The notes under the pieces are model-generated. The model was not told the DNA's origin and did not search any database. It saw only the letters and a list, made by a program, of their open reading frames with translations. A DNA stretch of 64,000 bases from Xylanibacter rodentium. GTDB lineage: Bacteria; Bacteroidota; Bacteroidia; Bacteroidales; Bacteroidaceae. The translations under genes were made by a program, and so were the position numbers. The DNA is taken from the NCBI RefSeq assembly GCF_013166575.1, contig NZ_JABKKE010000012.1, positions 39,755 through 103,754 on the forward strand. Reading direction: 5' to 3'. Positions 26,268 to 37,112 of the stretch are shown here, piece after piece; the stretch's first letter is position 1, and each line of letters starts with the position of its first letter.

Positions 26268-27317
26268 CTATTCCGCCGTTCCATTGTTTTTGGCGGTCAG
26301 CTCGTCTACTTTCTTTTGCAATTCGTTGATTTGCTTGTAAAGTTCGGGTAACTTGCGGAATATGGCTTGTGACTTGAAGTATGCTTTAGGCTCCATCGGC
26401 GGTGTGCCGATGAGGGTGGTGTCGCCCTTTATGTTTCCGGGCACTCCCGATTGGGCTCCGAGGAATGTCTTGTCGCCTATATGTATGTGTCCGGCCAGCC
26501 CCACCTGTCCGCCGAACATGCACCACGAGCCCACCTTTGTACTTCCGGCTATGCCCACCTGAGCCGACATGACAGTGTTCTCGCCAATCTCAACGTTGTG
26601 GGCCACTTGCACCAGATTGTCCAGCTTCACGCCTTTCCTTATCGTAGTGCTGCCCATCGTCGAACGGTCTATGCATGTGTTGGCACCTATCTCTACATTG
26701 TCCTCTATGGTTACAATGCCTATTTGAGGTATTTTGTCATATCCTCCGGCATTGGGGGCGAACCCGAATCCGTCGGCACCGATAACCGTGCCCGAGTGCA
26801 CTGTCACGTTGTTGCCCAGACGGCACCCCTCGTAGACGGTCACATTGGGATATATCTTGCAGTTGCAGCCTATGCTCACTCCGTCGCCGACAACGGCTCC
26901 CGGATATATCTGCGTGCCGTCACCGATGTGTACACCGTCACCGATGCAGGCAAACGGACCGATATATACGTCGGTGCCGAGTGTCGCCGATGCCGATATG
27001 CTGGCGAGCGGGTCGGTTCCTTTCTTCTTTGGTCTGGCCGCTTCGTACATCTGCAACAGTTTTGCCACGCATTCATAGGCGTTTTTCACCCTGATGAGTG
27101 TAGTCTTGACCGGGGCGTCCAGTTTCACATCGTCGTTGACGAGCACTATGCTCGACTCCGTATTGTAAACGTATTGTGTGTATTTCGGGTTTGAAAGAAA
27201 CGATATCGCCCCGCTTTTGCCTTCTTCTATCTTTGCAAAGGTGTGGACTGTTGCGTCAGGGTTGCCTTCCACTCTGCCGCCTATAAACTCAGCTATCTGT
27301 TTCGCCGTAAATTCCAT
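26268..27317 (-). CDS. lpxD: UDP-3-O-acylglucosamine N-acyltransferase LpxD
   Basis: 349 residues. It performs the third lipid A step, adding the N-linked hydroxyacyl chain. The uridine-binding N-terminal domain includes [20 protein letters not shown]. Hexapeptide repeats run from about residue 105, with catalytic His in [20 protein letters not shown]-terminal coiled helix ([20 protein letters not shown]) trimerises. A -7 box TATATTTG (minus, 27355-27348) suggests transcription of the lpx run starts here. Confidence 0.95.
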   Translation of the reverse strand: MEFTAKQIAEFIGGRVEGNPDATVHTFAKIEEGKSGAISFLSNPKYTQYVYNTESSIVLVNDDVKLDAPVKTTLIRVKNAYECVAKLLQMYEAARPKKKGTDPLASISASATLGTDVYIGPFACIGDGVHIGDGTQIYPGAVVGDGVSIGCNCKIYPNVTVYEGCRLGNNVTVHSGTVIGADGFGFAPNAGGYDKIPQIGIVTIEDNVEIGANTCIDRSTMGSTTIRKGVKLDNLVQVAHNVEIGENTVMSAQVGIAGSTKVGSWCMFGGQVGLAGHIHIGDKTFLGAQSGVPGNIKGDTTLIGTPPMEPKAYFKSQAIFRKLPELYKQINELQKKVDELTAKNNGTAE

Positions 27318-27347
27318 TTCTTGTATTGTTTGTTCATATTAATTTTG

Positions 27348-27355
27348 CAAATATA
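27348..27355 (-). promoter_or_regulatory. -7 box of the lpxD operon
   Basis: TATATTTG on the minus strand, 30 bp upstream of the lpxD start; no clear TTTG -33 box. Confidence 0.45.
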
Positions 27356-27463
27356 GCAAAATTTATTCATTTGAGCGGTTGATGGGGATATTTTTTTATA
27401 TTTTCATATATTCGGGCATGTCTGACATGCAGTGATCTGTCTATGGAATAGAATCGGGGGCTG

Positions 27464-28285
27464 TCACCGTGCGGCCAGTTCGGCGGCCATTTCCTGCTGC
27501 AATTCGTGTGCGGCCTTCGCTGCGGCTTCGGCAAAATCGTCGCCTTGCGAGGCGTAGATGATGCCGCGGCTGCTGTTGACGAGCAGTCCGCAGTCGTCCG
27601 TCATGCCGTATCTGCACACTTCGTGCAGGCTCCCTCCTTGCGCCCCCACTCCCGGCACGAGCAGGAAGTGGTCGGGTACTATACGCCTGATGTCGCTGAA
27701 CATCTTGCCCTGGGTGGCTCCCACGACGTACATCATGTTGTCGGCGTCGCCCCATTGCCGGCTCACGCGCAGCACCTTCTCAAACAGACGCTCGCCGCCG
27801 GCGTCGGCCGTGAGCTGGAAGTCGTGGCTGCCTTTGTTGCTTGTGAGTGCAAGCAGCACCACCCATTTGCCGTCGTAAGTGAGAAACGGGCTCACGCTGT
27901 CCTCGCCCATGTAGGGTGCTACGGTAAGAGCGTCGATGTCGTATTCTCCGAAGAACGTACGTGCATACATGGCAGAGGTGTTGCCGATGTCGCCGCGTTT
28001 GGCGTCGGCGATGACGAAGTGGTCAGGGCAGTGGGCCTTGAGGTAGTCTACGGTTTTCTCGAAAGCGACCATCCCCTTTATTCCGAAAGCCTCGTAGAAG
28101 GCCAGGTTGGGTTTGTATGCCACGCAATAGGGTGCCGTGGCGTCGATGACGGCCTTGTTGAAAGTGAATATCGGATCTTCGTCGTCCAGCAGATGCTGCG
28201 GTATTTTTTTCAGATCGGTGTCGAGTCCCACGCATAGGAAGCTCTTCTTTGTCTTTATCTGTTCTATAAGCTGTTGTCTGTTCAT
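27464..28285 (-). CDS. pyrF: Orotidine 5'-phosphate decarboxylase (subfamily 2)
   Basis: 273 residues. It catalyses the last step of UMP synthesis. The substrate Lys/Asp cluster is in [20 protein letters not shown], and the phosphate loop region in [16 protein letters not shown] and [13 protein letters not shown]. The length and the N-terminal [16 protein letters not shown] match the longer subfamily 2 enzymes. It lies 133 bp after prfA on the same strand and 146 bp before lpxD, so linkage to the lpx operon is uncertain. Confidence 0.95.
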   Translation of the reverse strand: MNRQQLIEQIKTKKSFLCVGLDTDLKKIPQHLLDDEDPIFTFNKAVIDATAPYCVAYKPNLAFYEAFGIKGMVAFEKTVDYLKAHCPDHFVIADAKRGDIGNTSAMYARTFFGEYDIDALTVAPYMGEDSVSPFLTYDGKWVVLLALTSNKGSHDFQLTADAGGERLFEKVLRVSRQWGDADNMMYVVGATQGKMFSDIRRIVPDHFLLVPGVGAQGGSLHEVCRYGMTDDCGLLVNSSRGIIYASQGDDFAEAAAKAAHELQQEMAAELAAR

Positions 28286-28418
28286 AATATTTATTTGTTA
28301 TTTTTTTACTTGAATGGGAGAGATGGGGAATATGAGAGAAACGGGGGCTATATTCAACCTATCAATCTCCGTGGTTACCCCCCCCTTGACTCATCACTCT
28401 TACCTCTTCACTTAAAAA

Positions 28419-29531
28419 CTACAGTTCGCTCTCTTTCATTCTCTCTGCGTTCTCGGCCACTGTCAGTGCGTCTATCATGTCCTGTATGTCCCCGCCGAGA
28501 AAGCCCTGCAGGTCGTGGGTGGTGAATCCTATACGGTGGTCTGTGACGCGGCCTTGGGGGAAGTTGTACGTCCTGATTTTTGCACTTCTGTCGCCGGTGG
28601 ATACGAGCGTCTTGCGGCGGTTGGCTATGTCGTCCACATATTTCTGGTGCTCCTTGTCGTAAATGAATGTTCGCAGGCGCGACAGGGCACGCTCCTTGTT
28701 CTTGGGCTGGTCGCGTGTCTCGGTACATTCTATGAGTATTTCCTCGGTCTCGCCCGTGTTGGGATTCTTCCACATGTAGCGCAGACGTACGCCCGACTCG
28801 ACCTTGTTCACGTTCTGTCCGCCGGCGCCCGAACTGCGGAATGTGTCCCATTTAATCTCGCCTTCGTTTATGCTCACTTCAAACTTGTCGGCTTCGGGCA
28901 GTACGGCCACTGTGGCCGCCGATGTCTGCATGCGGCCGTTCGATTCCGTCACCGGCACGCGCTGCACGCGGTGTACGCCTGATTCGTATTTCATCGTGCC
29001 GTATACGTTGTCGCCGCTGACGGCGAAGTCTATCTCCTTGAATCCTCCCACGGCACCCTCGCTGACGCTTGTTATAGACAACGTCCATCCCTTCGAGTCG
29101 CAGAAGCGCTTGTACATCTGGAACAGGTCGCCGGCAAACAGGCATGCCTCGTCGCCGCCGGTTCCGGCACGTATCTCCATCTGTACGTTCTTGGCGTCTT
29201 CCGGGTCTTTAGGCACAAGGGCTATCTTGATCTCTTCTTCGAGTCTTGGCTGCAGGTCTTCGTTGAGCACAAGTTCCTCACGCGCCATGTCTTTCATTTC
29301 CGGGTCGCTCTCGTTGGCCAGGATGTCCTTGGCTTCTTTTATGGCGTTGAGACAGTCTATGTAGCGCTTCCGGGCGTCCATGATGTCGCCAAGGTCTTTG
29401 TATTCGCGTGTCAGTTTGACATATCTTTCCTGGTCGCTTATCACGCTCGGGTCGGTAATCAGTGTCGACACTTCCTCATAGCGGCTTTCCAGTCCGTCAA
29501 GTTTTTCCAGTATGCTGTTGTTCTCCGGCAT
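28419..29531 (-). CDS. prfA: Peptide chain release factor 1
   Basis: 370 residues. It reads UAA and UAG and triggers peptidyl-tRNA hydrolysis. The catalytic GGQ sits in RSSGAGGQNVNKVESGVRL, and the second conserved block in HRVQRVPVTESNGRMQTSAA. The N-terminal helical domain and C-terminal HDLQGFLGGDIQDMIDALT are complete. A TAATTTTG -7 box lies at 29576-29569 on the minus strand. The gene borders the large non-coding island. Confidence 0.95.
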   Translation of the reverse strand: MPENNSILEKLDGLESRYEEVSTLITDPSVISDQERYVKLTREYKDLGDIMDARKRYIDCLNAIKEAKDILANESDPEMKDMAREELVLNEDLQPRLEEEIKIALVPKDPEDAKNVQMEIRAGTGGDEACLFAGDLFQMYKRFCDSKGWTLSITSVSEGAVGGFKEIDFAVSGDNVYGTMKYESGVHRVQRVPVTESNGRMQTSAATVAVLPEADKFEVSINEGEIKWDTFRSSGAGGQNVNKVESGVRLRYMWKNPNTGETEEILIECTETRDQPKNKERALSRLRTFIYDKEHQKYVDDIANRRKTLVSTGDRSAKIRTYNFPQGRVTDHRIGFTTHDLQGFLGGDIQDMIDALTVAENAERMKESEL

Positions 29532-29568
29532 ATTTGTGTATTATTATAAATTGTTTTAAATCTGACTG

Positions 29569-29576
29569 CAAAATTA
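29569..29576 (-). promoter_or_regulatory. -7 box of prfA
   Basis: TAATTTTG on the minus strand, 38 bp upstream of the prfA ATG; no good -33 match. Confidence 0.4.
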
Positions 29577-29777
29577 CTAATTTTATTTCATAAAACGTAA
29601 GAACAGGTATTACTAAATGAAAATGATGTGTTAAAAATGGAGGGAAGACTGTATGCGGCCCCAGCCGCTTACAATATGTAACTTGCTGTCGGAAAATGCA
29701 CTTTTGCATCTTTCGGACAGATTCTCCAAAAAGCGGGTTCTGTTCTCCAAAACGGAAAATCCGGTATGGAAAAGGCG

Positions 29778-30412
29778 GTTTGAATTCTCCGTTTTATCGG
29801 TTTAACATATGTTAATGCGTACATCGGGCCTGCCAATTCTCCGTTTTTTCAAGAATGGTGTTGTGTTTTCTGCTGCAGTGCCACGTTGTTTTATCTCCAC
29901 TGCAACTGCATGGTACAGCCGTGGCATATCCCGTCTAAGCACAGCCTTCACGGATGATTCAATGTGTGCCCCTCATGCGTATGTTGCAGCATAGAGTATC
30001 GTTCATGTCAATATAATTGGTGTGATTTCAAAGACGGAGAATCCGGAGAATTGGAAAACAAGGTATACATCATATACGATTTCCGCATAGTATATTATAA
30101 TCTGTTATATATTATATTAATATAATATATAACAGATTATAATATAAAAATTTTAATTACAATATATAAGAACTGTTGTATATCCTGTTTTCGGAGATTC
30201 TCCGTTTTCATTTCTCCGAAAAAAGAGTGTTTTGTAAGAAAATCCCCTTTCCTGTATTCCCAATCTTTTAATATTTTACAGGGTATGGCAGGGTGTCTGC
30301 CGCTTTGTTATGTAAACATATTACGCAGTATGCAAAACGGAGCAAACGGAGAATTGGCAGTCCCGATGTATGCATTAACATATGTTAAACCGATAAAACG
30401 GAGAATTCAAAC
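29778..30412. repeat. Fold-back element with 69-bp inverted arms
   Basis: The left arm 29778-29846 and right arm 30344-30412 are inverse copies with 2 mismatches in 69. They begin GTTTGAATTCTCCGTTTTAT and contain the palindrome TTAACATATGTTAA. They enclose 497 bp. Inside, a second imperfect inverted pair (about 30033-30080 against 30175-30215) shares ACGGAGAATC and GGAAAACA / GAAAACA blocks. A perfect 56-bp AT-rich palindrome occupies 30091-30146. The motif ACGGAGAAT and its complement recur about eight times between 29720 and 30405. No open reading frame of note and no recombinase is present. It lies in the 1,443-bp gene-free stretch 29532-30974. Confidence 0.9.
30091..30146. repeat. Perfect 56-bp palindrome
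   Basis: Uninterrupted dyad symmetry centred between 30118 and 30119. The half site is TATATTATAATCTGTTATAT followed by ATTATATT. It contains only two G/C pairs per half. It could extrude as a cruciform or be the folded tip of the surrounding element. Confidence 0.9.
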
Positions 30413-30569
30413 ACTCTTTTCGTACCAGAAACACCTTTTGGGGAATCCGTTCCGCCGTCTTTTTTTGCCAGTTTTTATCAGGTGTAGGCATGGTCGTGTC
30501 GCGCAGAAATATATAAAAAGCATTGCCAAAAGTGCAAAAAACGTCATTCGACAATGAGATATTGCACTC

Positions 30570-30701
30570 AAAGCGGCACTTCCGCATTCCCAAAGCGGCA
30601 CTTCCGCATCCTCAAAGCGGCACTTTCGCATTCCCAAAGCGGCACTTCCGCATCCTCAAAGCGGCACTTTCGCATTCCCAAAGCGGCACTTCCGCAATGC
30701 A
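30570..30701. repeat. Six tandem 22-bp units
   Basis: The units start AAAGCGGCACTTCCGCAT and end TCCC or CCTC, at 30570, 30592, 30614, 30636, 30658 and 30680. Units 2-3 and 4-5 are identical pairs, so the array also has a 44-bp period. Each unit holds a small GCGG-CACTT-CCGC hairpin (weakened in units 3 and 5, which have TTTCGC). There are no spacers, so it is not a CRISPR array. Confidence 0.92.
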
Positions 30702-30917
30702 ATATTGACAGTATGGCTTGCGTGTTTTTGTGTGATTCGAGTTGACGTTCTCTTCTTTGTTTAAGAAATATGGCTTTTCGGGTGTTTCGGGGGCCTGGGC
30801 ATACTCGTGTCTTGGACGCTTCCTGCTCGGGACGGACAGCCATTGGGGCAAATCGGCTTTGCGGCCGCGGGAACTCCCTTATAAAAACTTATAAATTCAT
30901 AAAAACCTGTCCGCTAT

Positions 30918-30949
30918 ATTTGGGTGTTACGATAAAAAATATTATCTTT
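30918..30949 (+). promoter_or_regulatory. Promoter of nhaD
   Basis: TTTG (30918-30921), 20 bp, TATCTTTG (30942-30949), 25 bp before the nhaD ATG. Confidence 0.75.
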
Positions 30950-30974
30950 GTACTGTCTTAAATGAATACGTATT

Positions 30975-32408
30975 ATGACGCTTGTTATCATATTGATAAT
31001 GCTTGTCGGTTTTTTGCTGATAGCGACGGGACATATCACCAACGTGAACAAGGCCGCTGTGGCGATGTTTATAGGCACTGTAGGGTGGGTGCTGTATGTA
31101 TGTTTCGGTACGGATTTCGTCATGAGCGAACATCCGCACGGCTACAGCCTTTTTCTTGCCGGTGACGCTCCGACAAGCGAGGCCGTGAAATACTACATTT
31201 ACGACAATATCTTTCTGAAATATGTAGGCAAGGCCGCAGGGGTGGTGCTGTTCCTCTTTGCTACAATGGCCATAATAGAGATTCTCAACAGCAACGGCTG
31301 TTTCGACTTCATCAGCGAATGGATACGGACCCGCAACAGCCGGCGGCTGCTGTGGACAATCACCATCGCCACATTCATCATCTCGGCCAATCTCGACAAC
31401 CTGACCACCACCACGATGATGCTTATGATAATGCACGGTATCGTAAAGAGCCGGCGGCAACGTATGCTGATAGGCAGTGCCATCGTGCTGGCAGCCACTG
31501 CGGGCGGCTGTTTCACCGTGATAGGCGACCCGGCGGGCGTGGTGCTGTGGGGTGGCGGAGCTGTTACGGCGACCAACTTTTCGGCCTACTTGTTGCTTCC
31601 GGCGCTGACGGCATGGGTCGTTCCCACACTGCTGATAAGGATGGAGCTGCCCGACCGGCTCGATGTGGAGTGGCCGGCCACTCCCTACCGTGGTGACGAT
31701 ACCAATCTGAACCGCTGGCAGCGCATGGTGATGTTTGTCGTGGGCATAGGCGGGCTGTGGTTCATACCGACGTTTCACAGTATCACCAAACTGAGCCCGT
31801 TCCTCGGGGCGTTGTGCGTGCTGTCGGTGCTGTGGATTGTGAACGAGGTTTTCAACCGCCGTCTGATGAATGCCGACCGCATGATTCAGCGCCGTATACC
31901 GCTGTCGTTGCAATATGGCAGCATGCAGCTTATTCTTTTTGTGATGGGCATCATGCTTGCCACGGGGGTGGTGCAGGAAACCGGCGTGTTCGGCCGTATG
32001 GCCCTTTGGCTTGACACCCATGTCCACAATGTGTGGATTGTCGGGCTGTCCAGTGGGCTGCTGAGCGGTATCACGGACACATTCTCGGTAGCCATGGCCA
32101 ACATATCGATGTATCCCGTACTCGACGGTTCGATGTATCCCATGCTGTATGGCGACGGTATGCAGCGTTGGGGCGACACGGGGTATATGGCGTGCTTCGT
32201 ACAGAACGGAGCTTTCTGGAAGATAACGGCCTACAGTACTGCCGTGGGCGGCTGTCTTCTGTGCTTTGCCAATTCGTGCGGACTGGCTCTGATGAAGATG
32301 GAGCGCATGCGTGTGGGATGGTATATGCGCCATTGCACGCTGAAAGTGCTGGCCGGATGGCTGGCCGGCGTGGCGGTGCTCTGGGCCGAGATATATATGA
32401 TGGGATAA
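30975..32408 (+). CDS. nhaD: NhaD-type sodium/proton antiporter
   Basis: 477 residues with about 12 hydrophobic segments. It belongs to the ion transporter superfamily of ArsB/NhaD permeases and would expel Na+ (or Li+) in exchange for H+ across the inner membrane. Characteristic stretches are ISANLDNLTTTTMMLMIMHG and GGCFTVIGDPAGVVLWGGGA, the two re-entrant-type motifs of the family. The C-terminal helices include LSGITDTFSVAMANISMYPV. It has its own consensus promoter and stands alone next to the non-coding island; pfkA follows after 100 bp. Confidence 0.88.
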   Translation: MTLVIILIMLVGFLLIATGHITNVNKAAVAMFIGTVGWVLYVCFGTDFVMSEHPHGYSLFLAGDAPTSEAVKYYIYDNIFLKYVGKAAGVVLFLFATMAIIEILNSNGCFDFISEWIRTRNSRRLLWTITIATFIISANLDNLTTTTMMLMIMHGIVKSRRQRMLIGSAIVLAATAGGCFTVIGDPAGVVLWGGGAVTATNFSAYLLLPALTAWVVPTLLIRMELPDRLDVEWPATPYRGDDTNLNRWQRMVMFVVGIGGLWFIPTFHSITKLSPFLGALCVLSVLWIVNEVFNRRLMNADRMIQRRIPLSLQYGSMQLILFVMGIMLATGVVQETGVFGRMALWLDTHVHNVWIVGLSSGLLSGITDTFSVAMANISMYPVLDGSMYPMLYGDGMQRWGDTGYMACFVQNGAFWKITAYSTAVGGCLLCFANSCGLALMKMERMRVGWYMRHCTLKVLAGWLAGVAVLWAEIYMMG

Positions 32409-32508
32409 CATTTTGGGCCCACCATACAAGCAGTAACAGGGAACGGAGAAAGAGAGGCCGGAAACTTGGCTTTCTTATCTCTTACATTAAAATATAACAA
32501 AACTTATT

Positions 32509-33486
32509 ATGGCTAAAATCAAGACAATAGGTGTACTTACTTCCGGCGGTGATGCTCCGGGAATGAACGCTGCAATACGTGCCGTGACACGTGCCGGAAT
32601 CTGCAACGGATTTAATATCAAGGGTATCTACCGTGGGTACGAAGGACTTATCAACGGCGAGATAAAGCCGTTTACTACAGAAAATGTCAGCGGTATAATC
32701 ATGCAGGGCGGAACAATACTGAAGACGGCCCGCAGCAAGGAGTTCACCACTCCCGAAGGCATGCTCAAAGCCTACGAGACGATGCAGAAGGAAGAGATAG
32801 ACGCGCTTGTGGTCATAGGCGGCAACGGCTCGCTCACCGGAGCGAAGATATTCGCAGCGGAATACGACGTCTGCTGTATCGGTCTGCCGGGAACCATCGA
32901 CAACGACCTGTACGGTACCGACTCGACAATAGGATACGACACCACGATGAACACCATCGTGGAGTGTGTCGACCGCATACGCGACACGGCTCAGAGCCAT
33001 GAGCGCATATTCTTCATAGAGGTTATGGGACGTGACGCCGGATTCCTCGCCCAAAACAGTGCCATCGCCAGCGGTGCGGAGGCGGCCATCATCCCTGAGG
33101 AATCGCTTGAGTTTGACCAGTTGGCACGCTTTATGGAGCGTGGCATACGCAAGTCGAAGAAGAGTTGTATCGTCATCGTGTCGGAAAGTCCCAAGTGCGG
33201 TGCCCTGTATTATGCCGACCGTGTGCGCAACGAGTTTCCGGATTACGATGTCCGTGTGTCTATCCTCGGCCATCTGCAGCGTGGAGGTCGCCCCACGGCA
33301 CGCGACCGCATACTTGCCAGCCGTACGGGCGTGGGTGCCATCGAAGCCATCCTTCAAGGTCAGCGTAACGTGATGGTCGGTGTGCGCAACAACGAAGTGG
33401 TATACGTTCCGTTCAGTGATGCCATACGTACTGATAAACCGTTGGATATGAAGCTGATAAAGGTGCTCGATGAACTGAGCATTTAA
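32509..33486 (+). CDS. pfkA: 6-phosphofructokinase, ATP-type
   Basis: 325 residues, normal for bacterial PfkA. It phosphorylates fructose 6-phosphate. The ATP-binding start is [20 protein letters not shown]. The nucleotide/Mg loop reads [14 protein letters not shown]: the Gly after Asn predicts ATP rather than PPi use, but Asn replaces the usual Asp of GGDGS. The catalytic loop [19 protein letters not shown] is intact. A PPi-dependent enzyme (57386-59029) is also present in this window, so glycolysis here may use two phosphoryl donors. Confidence 0.93.
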   Translation: MAKIKTIGVLTSGGDAPGMNAAIRAVTRAGICNGFNIKGIYRGYEGLINGEIKPFTTENVSGIIMQGGTILKTARSKEFTTPEGMLKAYETMQKEEIDALVVIGGNGSLTGAKIFAAEYDVCCIGLPGTIDNDLYGTDSTIGYDTTMNTIVECVDRIRDTAQSHERIFFIEVMGRDAGFLAQNSAIASGAEAAIIPEESLEFDQLARFMERGIRKSKKSCIVIVSESPKCGALYYADRVRNEFPDYDVRVSILGHLQRGGRPTARDRILASRTGVGAIEAILQGQRNVMVGVRNNEVVYVPFSDAIRTDKPLDMKLIKVLDELSI

Positions 33487-33630
33487 CTATATTATGACAG
33501 CATACATGAGACGTACCGGTCGTTTCTTTACGTATTGGCTATGGTGTATGATGCGTTGGACGGAATTGTATTTTTTAATTCTTTAAGAATAAAATCGGTA
33601 AAATATTGTTTCGTTTGAAATAAAATTTGG

Positions 33631-33638
33631 TAACTTTG
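33631..33638 (+). promoter_or_regulatory. -7 box of the atp operon
   Basis: TAACTTTG, 55 bp upstream of atpD, with TTG at 33606-33608 as a weak -33 candidate. No other promoter-like box is seen within the run of atp genes. Confidence 0.5.
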
Positions 33639-33681
33639 CGGAGAATAAAGATAAAGCAATAAAAAAAACAAAATAAAATAA

Positions 33682-35223
<1,542 letters not shown>

Positions 35224-35251
35224 TTGATAACAACTGTTTTAATATACAAGC

Positions 35252-35494
35252 ATGAGTCTAAGACTGAAAATCGTCACACCGGAGAGGGTGGCCTACGACG
35301 GAGACATCGTGAGTGTGAGTGTGCCGGGATCGTCCGGCTCGTTCGAGATACTCGAAAACCATGCCCCCATCATATCTGCGCTCGACCCGGGAACGGTGGA
35401 ATACACTACGGCAGGTGGCAAACAAGAAATCCATATATCCGGAGGCTTCGTCGAGGTGAAGAAGAACGAGGTGAGCTTGTGTGTGGAACTATAG
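35252..35494 (+). CDS. atpC: F1 ATP synthase epsilon subunit, short form
   Basis: 80 residues, only the N-terminal beta-sandwich of epsilon (LRLKIVTPERVAYDGDIVSV, then GSFEILENHAPIISAL). The C-terminal helical pair, which inhibits ATP hydrolysis in E. coli, is absent. Short epsilon subunits occur in other Bacteroidetes, so this is probably normal and not a truncation. It joins the rotor stalk to the c-ring. Confidence 0.93.
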   Translation: MSLRLKIVTPERVAYDGDIVSVSVPGSSGSFEILENHAPIISALDPGTVEYTTAGGKQEIHISGGFVEVKKNEVSLCVEL

Positions 35495-35504
35495 TATATG
35501 ATGT

Positions 35505-35927
35505 ATGGGCGGACTTGCACATGACGACAAGGACAACAACGTAGCCATGCTGAGCAGGCGCTACCTCAGGCAGAGCGTATGGCTGACGGCAGGGATGTTC
35601 ATAGCCGGACTGCTGGTGATGAATGTCTTGAGGCTCGATGCCATGCTGACACCGCTTGTGGTGAGCGCAGTGTTCTCGATGGTGACGGACACGGCCGACG
35701 CCATGATATGGCGAAGGGTGGCGGAGCGCAACCCCGAGGGACTCACAACGTTCTACACAGCCGTATCAGGATTCAGGATGTTGCTGGCACTGGGGGTTAT
35801 GATGGTCTGCTATCTGGTTGTGGGCCGTGACGCAATGACAGTGTTCTTTCTGGTGTTCATGTCGTTCTATGTGATGTTGTTGGTCCATCATGCTGTGTTT
35901 TTCGGAAAGGTATCAAACCGCTCATGA
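35505..35927 (+). CDS. AtpI-like small membrane protein in the atp operon
   Basis: 140 residues with about four hydrophobic segments (AGMFIAGLLVMNVL, LVVSAVFSMVTDTADA, FRMLLALGVMMVCYLVV, MTVFFLVFMSFYVMLLVHH). It lies between atpC and atpB, 10 bp after the atpC stop, where other bacteria carry atpI, a factor aiding c-ring assembly. Similarity to AtpI is by position and topology, not by clear motifs. ATG at 35505 is used; an ATG at 35547 (MLSRRYLRQ) is also possible. Confidence 0.7.
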   Translation: MGGLAHDDKDNNVAMLSRRYLRQSVWLTAGMFIAGLLVMNVLRLDAMLTPLVVSAVFSMVTDTADAMIWRRVAERNPEGLTTFYTAVSGFRMLLALGVMMVCYLVVGRDAMTVFFLVFMSFYVMLLVHHAVFFGKVSNRS

Positions 35928-35953
35928 CAGATAAACAAACATATTGCATATAA

Positions 35954-37009
35954 ATGAAACGGATAAAGTATATATTGCTTCTGGCTGTGGTAGCCTTGCT
36001 TCCGCTCCGGATGTCTGCATCGGGCGGACACGGTGACGGCGGGCAGCTCAACATCCCGGAGATAGTACTCGAGCACTTGGCTGATGCTTATGAGTGGCAC
36101 ATCGCCACGTACGATGACAGACATATCAGCATCCCGTTGCCCATAATAGTGCGCAGCGCAAATACCGGCGAGTGGCACTTCTGCACGGCACACACACTGC
36201 CGGAGGGGTTCTTCTTCGATGCCGGACATCATGGCAAGATATACGAGAAGATGGCCGACGGCACGGCGGTGAGGCCGATAGATCTCAGCATGACCAAGAA
36301 TGTGGTGCAGATATGGATAGTGGTGGCTGTGCTCATCACGGTGTTCCTGTCGTGTGCACGGTGGTACAGGAAGCGCGACGCAAAAAGCGCAGCCCCGCGT
36401 GGTTTTGTGGGAATGATGGAGATGCTGGTGATGTCGATAAACGACGATGTCATAAAGGCTTCTATCGGCGAAAAGCATTACCGTCGGTATGCCCCTTATC
36501 TGCTTACGGTGTTCTTCTTTATCTTCACATGTAATCTGATAGGACTCATTCCGATATTCCCCGGCGGTGCGAATGTGACGGGAAACATCAACATAACGCT
36601 CTTCCTTGCCGTATGCACGATGCTGGCCATCAACCTGTTCGGCAACAAGGAATATTGGAAAGAGATTTTCTGGCCGGATGTGCCGCTGTTCCTTAAGGCT
36701 TATCCTGTGCCTATAATGCCGGTGATAGAGCTTTTCGGAGTATTTACCAAACCGTTTGCGCTGATGATTCGTCTCTTTGCCAACATGATGGCGGGACATG
36801 CCGTGATACTGAGTTTCACATGTGTCATCTTCCTTGGATGGTCTATGGGTGCAGGTTTCGGAATGGGGCTCAACGTGTTCAGTGTGCTGATGATGCTGTT
36901 CATGAATTGTCTTGAGGTGCTTGTGGCTTTCGTGCAGGCTTATGTCTTCACGATGCTAAGTTCGGTGTTTATCGGATTGGCACATCAGGAGGGGCATCAT
37001 GGAAATTAA
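35954..37009 (+). CDS. atpB: Fo ATP synthase subunit a
   Basis: 351 residues, longer than E. coli subunit a (271). A signal-like N-terminal hydrophobic segment (YILLLAVVALLPLRMSA) and a periplasmic extension of about 110 residues precede the membrane core. The essential Arg lies in FALMIRLFANMMAGHAVIL. Other conserved helices are FFFIFTCNLIGLIPIFPGGA and the C-terminal LEVLVAFVQAYVFTMLSSVF. It forms the proton half-channels against the c-ring. The N-terminal extension is usual in Bacteroidetes. Confidence 0.94.
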   Translation: MKRIKYILLLAVVALLPLRMSASGGHGDGGQLNIPEIVLEHLADAYEWHIATYDDRHISIPLPIIVRSANTGEWHFCTAHTLPEGFFFDAGHHGKIYEKMADGTAVRPIDLSMTKNVVQIWIVVAVLITVFLSCARWYRKRDAKSAAPRGFVGMMEMLVMSINDDVIKASIGEKHYRRYAPYLLTVFFFIFTCNLIGLIPIFPGGANVTGNINITLFLAVCTMLAINLFGNKEYWKEIFWPDVPLFLKAYPVPIMPVIELFGVFTKPFALMIRLFANMMAGHAVILSFTCVIFLGWSMGAGFGMGLNVFSVLMMLFMNCLEVLVAFVQAYVFTMLSSVFIGLAHQEGHHGN

Positions 37010-37112
37010 GAATTGAAGATTAGGAAATCGGGATGTTGGACATTCTGTATCTTATTGGACATTTAATATTTAACATAAAAGAAGTAATAACAAATAAAAA
37101 ACATTAACGATT

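Noticed and set aside
30570..30701. CRISPR-like regular repeat
   Set aside because: Units abut with no unique spacers, and no cas genes are near.
29532..30974. Hidden gene in the non-coding island
   Set aside because: The longest frames are under 95 codons, run through repeats and show no protein-like composition or conserved motif.
30942..32429. 495-residue minus-strand open frame
   Set aside because: His/Gln-rich antisense shadow of nhaD, which has clear transporter motifs and a promoter.
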